Part shown: piece after piece, positions 56,711-64,000 of the stretch
How positions within the stretch are numbered: position 1 is the first letter of the stretch
Layout of the letters: every line of letters starts with the position of its first letter
NCBI GenBank assembly: GCA_033002965.1
Contig: JAURVB010012326.1
Coordinates: 186,001 to 250,000, forward strand
DNA: 64,000 nucleotides
Direction of reading: 5' to 3'
DNA from: Piper betle
Taxonomy: Eukaryota; Streptophyta; Magnoliopsida; Piperales; Piperaceae
Program-made: the position numbers and the translations under genes
Notes under the pieces: model-generated
Told to the model about the DNA's origin: nothing
Database searches by the model: none
Seen by the model: the letters and a program-made list of their open reading frames with translations, nothing else

Positions 56711-58036
56711 CATAGTAAGAACATAGGGAATAAATTGAACAGTCAATACACACATCTTCCTTAAGATTATAAAGAATGTGCGGTTGCGAAGGTGGTCATT
56801 TAAGCGATGCGACCAGACGTTGAAGTTGCACGAAGTGCAGAACAACCAATTGCAACTGTACATTCTTTTTGAGGGCTTTAGATCATTAAAAACAAAACCA
56901 TTCAAATGTTATGAAACGTTGGGCAGGTAGTTTACATTTCTCAATTCTTGGAAGTGCATACTTCTGATTGAAATGAAGCGTGTCTATTACATGCTCTTGC
57001 TCTTGGAACTTGCTTTTGTTTCACTCTTTCTATACTTTTAAAATGATAACAGTATCAGAATTCTATTACTTTAGCAGACGGACGGGGCGTGTTTGGATTG
57101 TAAGAAAAAGAAAGTAGAAAGAAAGTGCGGGAAAAGTGTACTTTTCACACATTTTTACCGGTTGGGTTTGCAAGAAAATGAATTAAAAAAAATGTTTCCA
57201 CGGTGATGAAAAACTCCTTCACAATTATTTTCCCACAAAAAATAATGATGCTATAAAAATTTTCCTTTCTAACCAAATACATGAGAAAATGATAGGATTT
57301 TTTTCTTCTTTCTCACATATTTTTTTTATTTTCACACTATCTAAACAAATAAAAAAGGTAATAATAATAAGCTACAAGTGCAAAAGATTTTAATTTTTAG
57401 ACACAGGAAGCTATGAGTTGCATGCGAGATATAACACATTTTCCGGCATTTTTTCCCCAGAAAACACGGCTCTTTGATGACAACATACACGAACAAGATG
57501 ATTAAACTGATCTACAAAAGTAAGTGCAAGCAATGTCCCTGCCTGTTATAAAATAAGAAAAAGATCCTCTAAACTTCTACCTTGGGGCAATCTTGGTATT
57601 GGGTGCCGGGTGCTGAGCTCCACAAGCTTGATCTCACGCATTCCTGTAACTGTCAACCATGCATCAAATTTACTCACAACAAAGGTTTAAGCTATTGCAA
57701 GTGCAAGGATCTCCATTTCCATTTCCACAATTAAACAAAAGAAAGTGCTGTCTTCATCAACATAACAACGTATTCTAGTAAGCAAAACAGGCAAATTATT
57801 CATTTACTTCTGCGAGCAAAAATAATAGCTGAATTTGTCCTAACAAAAAAATTGCCTCCAATATTTGAACTCATGTATTTACTTCGACCTAGAAATGGAA
57901 AACAAAAAACCAGGACATCTACATTTGAATTTACTGTACAACCACTGACTGTGCAAATAAAAACAACTGTCGTTTACTAAGAGGGGTAAAAACACTTGGT
58001 CTATAAGGTAAGCATGAGCTAGAATATCTCACTGAT
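56711..58036. other. Convergent 3' flanks of beta-galactosidase and the tail-anchored gene
   Basis: The 3' UTR of the beta-galactosidase probably occupies the first 250 bp. The stretch 57080-57360 has repeated GAAAG/TTTTC words resembling a decayed insertion. No gene is supported. Confidence 0.45.
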
Positions 58037-61000
58037 TCATCTTATCTTTCTTCGAGCAGCACTGATAAAAAGAGATCCGCACACCACAATTAGTGCAATA
58101 TTTAGAGCCTGCAATATTTACAAGTGTGTCCTATTGGTGGAAAAAAATAGAAAATATGGAACTGCTAAAAGTGAAAGTAATAACTATAAACAAGAATAAC
58201 CTGTTCAACCAATCTACCAATATCTGCTGAAGAATCTTTTGATCTTCTATCTCTGGGCTGGTTCAAATTACTCTGGGAGGAACTATCAATACTCTTGTCT
58301 AGAGAAGATATTCTAGGTTTCTGCATATTGAGATGGTAAGCTATAAGGTGATCATGCTACTTGATACAAAAATCATTTACCCCTTGTAATATTAATAACT
58401 CTTCTTCCTCTGCCTCTGCCTCTGCCTCTGAATTTAGGAAATAGCCATCAATAAATTTCCTTACTTTTTTGGTCACACTTGTGAGGCAGAAATGTCTAGT
58501 TTCATCTTGGATCTACAAGCTATTATAATCCTCTAAGAGGTGGAAATTAGACCCACTCTGACATGTAAGATTTTTCTTTCTATTTTGAGGCTGGAAATTC
58601 AGCTTATTACTATCAGTAATTTCCTGATCAATTCTGTCATCTCTTGAGCAGGTGGATGCCGCAATTATTGATCTGGAATACCCGTGTTTTGTCACCTTGT
58701 CTACCGTTAGCTCGCATGTTGAAGAAGTAACTTCTCAAACAGGAATGAGGCCTTTTCTGGTTATGACATCAATCTTCTATCCTGTTTATATTCCTCGTCC
58801 TTAAATGATTGATATGGGCGACCCTTATCTGAACTTCTACTTTCTGTAACACCTCCTTCACCAAGCAAACTGCTGTTGGACGAGGATGACTCTTCTTTGG
58901 TTGCATGACCAACTTCAGACTTTGTCAGCATTGATTTCATTCTTGCACCTTCCATTGATACTTCTTCACAATTGGGACTCCATTCTCTCCCTTGGAATTA
59001 ACTGAGACTCGGCTGTTTCAGAACGCTCTGGAAAATCAAATGGCTTGAGCCTTTTAAAAATTTGGTCCATATCTGCTTCTCTTTGATACCCTCCAGTGGA
59101 AGGAATATTTGTGTTTGTATCTTCTTTTTCCTTGTTTGCTGAAGCTTGGCCACTGCATAGTTATGCTCTAAACTTCCCTCCTTCATACTTGACTTGGCTT
59201 TAATGGGATTGCTTGATCTCTTACTCTCTATAAGGACACAACATGTTTGGTAGTCAAAATCCACTCCACTTATAAACCATATTAATAGGCACAGATGAAG
59301 AATGCAATACCACATTACCTTTGATCGGCTACCTTCAAAAGCACTTATAATATTCTTTACACTGGGCTGACTTATTGTTGCCAAGCCCTCCACTTCCGAT
59401 TTAGTAGGTTTACTTTCTGCACTGGCACTAGAAATGGAGGGGATACTTCTGTCTCCAGGTGGAGGAAGCTTCGGCCAACCCGAAGTCCTTTTGGCTTCTG
59501 ATTGAATATTTAGGTTTTGCATCGGCAAACTTGAGAGGACGAGAAATAAGATTTTGAGACTCTTTAGCTGCTGAAGTTGCAGACTTAAAGCAATCTGTGG
59601 CACTTGAAACATAAATTTTGTTAGTTCCTGTGATTATATTTTTAATATTGTATTCAAAATATATATTTAGCAAATCAATGTGGAAAATTTGAAGGTGGAT
59701 GTTCTTTGAAGGACAATAACAATAAGATAACAAAAGAGAAAAATATCAAGAAATGATCACGATGGCACACTCTAAAACGTAAGATTGTGTTCATGTGACA
59801 CATTTGATAATTTGATAAGAATGGTAGTACCAATAAAAACACTAGATAAGAATGATATCATCAATAAAACACGTTTCATACAGGGAACATAAATACGCAT
59901 TTATATAAACTCACGAGGAAGGATAAAGCTCCTCAGCTGTTGTTCCACTCCTTGGTAGAATAATTTTCACTTCTCTAAGATTTGGACTAAAGAATGACCT
60001 TCTTGCTGTTTTGATCCGTCTCGGAGCTGGAACATTAAGAGATTCTGCATATATTTCCAAAAACTATTCAACAAATCTTCGTATCCAAAAACGATCAATT
60101 GAAATGGACACACTAATGACATTTAGCCCGCAGCAGAGAAAAGAGATTCGCAAGAGACAAGCTTTACCGTCGATAGCTTCCGAGCTTGTGAGACTCCTCT
60201 TAACCTGATTTACTTGTTTCTTCTTCAAAGCACTTTCTCTCTATCAATGAATTGCAAGAGGAGAAAACAATTCCTCTCAATCAACGAACTACAGCTATAC
60301 TTCAATCAAAACAACTTCATTAACTCAGGACTTTTAAAGAAAAGTATCATATCTTGAATTCGCCTCTTTCCATCCTCACCGAGAATAAACTGGAGCTTCA
60401 TGTGAACCCGTACAATCTCGTTGAGAACAAAAACATCATCCCACACCCCTCTGTCTACCACAGTCTTCGTTTGAATATCTATCAACACAAACTACTCACA
60501 CTGTCATCCTCCCCATCCATACAAAACCATCCGCTCAACTCATAAAAGCAAAGCTACCTGTTCGTGAAATCTCCTTTCCCTCATCATTTCGAAGTGACAC
60601 AATCAAATCATCACGCAGACTTATCAATCGGCTATATGCAAAACACATGCGCAACTAAAACTCCGCACACCATAAAGTCAAATAACAATTACCAACGCTA
60701 AAAAAAATCATTTCAATCTGCACTCACAAAGAGAAGTCGCCAGCGTCCCTTGTTTACTACTCAACCTTCCCAATGGAGACTGCAAAATTGATATTAGCAC
60801 ACACAGCCAAGCTAACCAAAACGCAGAGCAAGAGATTATATAAAGAAAATAAACAAATAAATGAATAAATGACAACAAACACAGTAAGGTGGTCAGCTCA
60901 CGATTGAGAGAAAAAGGAGAACTTGGGGAGGATAGAAAGTCGTCCATGAAGCCAAAGAGCTGCAAATACCAACATGCAGATGGATCATTATATATCACAA

Positions 61001-61066
61001 TCTCATTGTATACAGGTTCTGCAAACACGGGTAATACTTACCCGATACTTGAATGGTACCTGGCAT
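58037..61066 (-). pseudogene. Broken gene for a tail-anchored plant protein with a C2-like N-terminus
   Basis: Exon-like pieces in transcript order: 61042-61066 (MPGTIQVS), near 60920-60975 (FMDDFLSSPSSPFSLN), 60558-60631 (LRDDLIVSLRNDEGKEIS), about 60325-60470 (VVDRGVWDDVFVLNE, VHMKLQFILGEDGKRR), 60168-60240, 59915-60044, 59319-59602, 58381-59225, 58201-58320 and 58037-58108. The N-terminus resembles a C2-like domain of uncharacterised plant proteins. The long middle is Ser/Lys-rich. The last exon is one hydrophobic helix with a basic tail (ALNIALIVVCGSLFI, SAARRKIR, stop), a tail anchor. Later exon junctions are in phase. Lesions: frame breaks near 59487-59497, 59141-59153, 58982-58995 and 58768-58782, an in-frame TGA at 58735-58737 and TAG at 58513-58515; the N-terminal exons also carry stops. 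Six or more lesions argue for a pseudogene and not sequencing error. Confidence 0.72.
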
Positions 61067-62324
61067 TGAGAGCTCTGCAAATTTAGAGAATAGATGGGAA
61101 GATCAAAAGGAGGAAGAAGAAAGTGAAGCTTGGATATTGGCGGGAAGTTGGAGATGTGGTATTGGGAAGGTGGGAGGGAACGGCCACGGACCCGTGGACC
61201 CATTTAGTACGTTCAAAACTAATTACTAATATATATTAAGAATATATAAAATTAATTTTAAAATGATTATGATATTATTTTTAGATAAAAATAATAAATA
61301 TATATTTATGTTTGAAAAAAATATAGTTATACACAAATATCAAAAAAATTAATTTCAATGAGTAAAATATTTTAATAATTAAATAGAATTTATTTTTAAA
61401 GATTTTTAATTCGATTAGAATTATACTATTTTTATAATTCCTAATGTAAGTAGAATTATGGTCCACTATTTTCTTAATAATAAATAACAATAATAATCAT
61501 ATTTTAAAATTATTTACGTATTTAAGGACTTATAAAATTATTATGGAGTTAAAATCAACCACGACGTAAGACGTAACGAAAAAAAATCCTTAGTGCTTTA
61601 ATGTAAGGGGGAGGATATGGTATCATACCATCCAATTAGACCCGATATATTGCATGCTCTTTTTAAATATGCTATTAATTAATCCTTTGAATTATTTTAA
61701 TATGTATTTGATTTAATAAAATTTCACAAAATTGTGTTTTTATTGAAAATTTTGAAATTTTAATTGGTATTTAATAAAATTTTGATTATAAATATATTTT
61801 TCACATTTAACGAGATATTTTATTTACAATTTTAGAATATTGTTTAACCCAATTCGATCCAGTTGAACTAAACATATCCTGTACTATGTAAAAATTTAAT
61901 ATGGTTACAGGTACTGTATTTAAAACTATGATTATATTAATTATTTATGAATGTGCTAAAATCTACAAAATGGAAATATTGATTTTATTGGGTCATGCTA
62001 AATATATATCTTTTCACATTTAAAAGTATTTTTTTATAATGACTTATATCTTTACATAATTTAAAAGTATTTTTTATAATTACTCAATTATCATGGACTT
62101 AAAAAATGAATTTAGTTAGAAAAATAAATCAAATTAAATATACTTATATTTACTCCTATCAGTAAAATAGGAACTCAATGCTTATATGTAATTCTAAATA
62201 AGAGATTCAGCCAATCAAAATATAACAAAAAATAAAATTAGACATGTAGGGTTTTGTGTATTGACTCGAGTCTTATAAATATGATAAATGTTTGCTATAA
62301 TTTTAATTGAAGTGCATTCAACAC
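61067..62324. other. Promoter remnant and AT-rich spacer
   Basis: Positions 61067-61200 are the GC-richer upstream edge of the broken tail-anchored gene. The remainder is AT-rich with no supported feature. Confidence 0.5.
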
Positions 62325-63117
62325 TAGGACGTAAACAAGCCAAGTCAACTTGCAAGCATTTCATGTTCGACTAAGTTTGTTTTAAACTCATACTCGTTAA
62401 TTTTATAATCGATAAATCATTTAGCTTGAAATAGAAGGCTTGTTGAATTATAAACATAGTTTAAATTAAGGAGTGTTTGGCTTGGCTCTGCTCAAAGCTC
62501 AAGTTTGCTGTGTTTAAACTTGATATAATACTCGATTCGACTTGACTTGTATAATATTTTTTATATCAAGTTTTTAATCTGAGTAAATAACTTTGATACC
62601 CTTATCAATTACTTACAAAAATATCACTAGTACTTAATATATTACTTAAATTTAACTATTTAGCTTATTTAAGAGTAACAATACATAATACTTACTTTAA
62701 ATTATTATTTATCCAAAGTAAAATATATTAAATATTACTTATCATATTTACTAAGACTAAATTACGAACACATACCCGTCATACTGATGGTAACTAGTTA
62801 ATTATTTAATTCATTAGTAATAATTGAAACATGTAGCCATTAAAATTACTTATTAATTGATACTTAGAATTATTAGTTAGTTACTATTAAATGTTAAGTA
62901 ATTATTAATTATCAGGGTATAATCAAGCTAAGCTATTTTGTTTGACTCAGTCTTAGCTTGAATCATATCATAATCAAACACAAACTAAATTGCTTGAACT
63001 CAACTCGAAATATATAACCCGGTAATGAACCAAGTTTATGCTTGAGCAAACTAGTTTAAAAATAAGCTAAACATGAACAAAGTAGTGATTGACTCGGTTC
63101 GGCTTATTTATAACCCT
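62325..63117. mobile_element. Second TIR element of the GTGTAAAC-like family
   Basis: The left end TAGGACGTAAACAAGCC, the order of internal words (GCAAGCATTT, GTTTAAACTCAT, CTCGTTAATTTT, AGGAGTGTT) and the clustering of GCTCAAGCT words parallel 39828-40356. Reversed, the right end reads AGGGTTATAAATAAGCC, an imperfect inverse of the left end. Flanking 9-mers ATTCAACAC (62316-62324) and ATTTAACAC (63118-63126) match at 8 of 9 positions. It is more diverged and longer than the first copy because of an AT-rich middle. Confidence 0.6.
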
Positions 63118-64000
63118 ATTTAACACCCGCACTCACCACTTAAATCCTTATAAAACTAAGTATGTTAGATTTCCCAAATCATAACTAACACCTAACTCTT
63201 ATTTCATAACATGAGTAAAGAGTGTAAGACATTGTGCCATGCACAACTTATTATTTGCATAGATTAGTACTTATTCTGTCATGTAGATACTCAGGATTTG
63301 TATTTATCTAATCACACACGGATAAGTTATATTCTTCGTAGAAATAATCCACAATGTTCTAACATTATAAGAGGGGATTTGTGAGGGAGCTCATGAATTC
63401 AAGCCCGTAATCATGAAACAAAAGCTCTCAAAATTTAATAAATAACAAAGCCTAATCGTTTATAAAAGGGGGAGAAAAAATTTCATATGTGAAGCTTTGG
63501 AGATTGCGGTGTTGTTTGTTTCCTCGGAGGTCTATCGCCTCGCGTCTTGCTGGAATAAGTTCTTATTCCAAGCCCTTGTCACCGAGCTATGGAGTCCCCC
63601 ATCTTGTTCCTGTGAAGACAGGGCTTGCCGTTGCCGTTGTTATCTTGCCAACGGGGAAGACGAGTTGCAGTGCGGCCACACTATGCCTTTACCGCCCTGA
63701 TGTAACAGATCTACCCGAAAGAACTTTTTTTCTTTTGCATGTAAAAACGGAGGAGTTCTCCCCTGTTCTCATCGTGAAGACTTTGAAATGCCCTCGCCGT
63801 TGCCGCCACGGAGTTACTGTTGACGAGAAGCCTTTGTCACCAGCCCAGCCTAGCCCCTCGGAGTGCTGCTTAAGTTGGTTGTTGCTGCACTGTCCTCTGT
63901 TTGACGAGTGGATCATCACCTTGCTGCTACTATCGAATCGCGTCGAGAAGCCTTGTCGCTGTTTGATCTGTGGTGTGAAGACACCGACGTGCCCGAGACG
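63118..64000. other. Window edge: AT-rich DNA then a GC-rich, unidentified stretch
   Basis: From 63480 the composition rises in GC, and short words recur (GTGAAGAC three times, CGAGAAGCC twice, CCGTTGCCG twice). Frames of 60-80 codons do not resemble a known protein. This could be the start of a repeat or transposon that continues past the right edge. Confidence 0.35.

Overview
The window is nuclear DNA from a flowering plant. The genes have many short exons with GT-AG introns (and two GC-AG introns), AT-rich introns and spacers, and plant-only families: cytokinin dehydrogenase, plant cysteine oxidase, thylakoid-lumen cyclophilin CYP37, GH3 beta-xylosidase and a GH35 beta-galactosidase with a C-terminal lectin domain. 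GC-rich first exons in several genes suggest a monocot, but I cannot name the species.

Layout, left to right. 1-1487 (-): first five exons of the protein farnesyltransferase beta subunit, cut by the left edge. 5568-11099 (-): CYP37, 13 exons. 11931-14806 (+): decayed plastid-type enolase. 15397-16158 (-): single-exon Cys-rich plant protein. 18869-21693 (-): ApgM-type phosphoglycerate mutase. 24551-27780 (-): plant cysteine oxidase. 28893-33557 (-): mitochondrial NDUFA9-like NAD(P)-binding protein. 34517-34639 (+): relic of a cytokinin dehydrogenase C-terminus. 35004-38500 (-): beta-xylosidase. 40724-42937 (+): cytokinin dehydrogenase. 43386-43682 (-): two coding-looking exons. 44225-46568 (-): multi-pass membrane protein of ceramidase/CREST type. 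52587-56710 (+): beta-galactosidase, 19 exons. 58037-61066 (-): broken gene for a tail-anchored protein. The rest is AT-rich spacer with transposon remnants, including two families of terminal-inverted-repeat elements with 9-10 bp target duplications (26359-27106 with 47466-47868; 39828-40356 with 62325-63117).

These are ordinary eukaryotic genes with separate promoters; I see no operon or dedicated multi-gene system. Loose themes are cell-wall glycosidases (beta-xylosidase, beta-galactosidase) and glycolysis (phosphoglycerate mutase next to a dead enolase). Exon joins were derived by hand from splice signals, reading phase and family similarity recalled from memory; no database search was run.

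The most useful observation is that four otherwise intact genes (cysteine oxidase, beta-xylosidase, cytokinin dehydrogenase, CREST-like protein) each have one single-base frame break, always in exon 1. Two of these fall in a run of five G/C. This is either sequencing/assembly error or real inactivation, and it must be settled before anyone uses these gene models.
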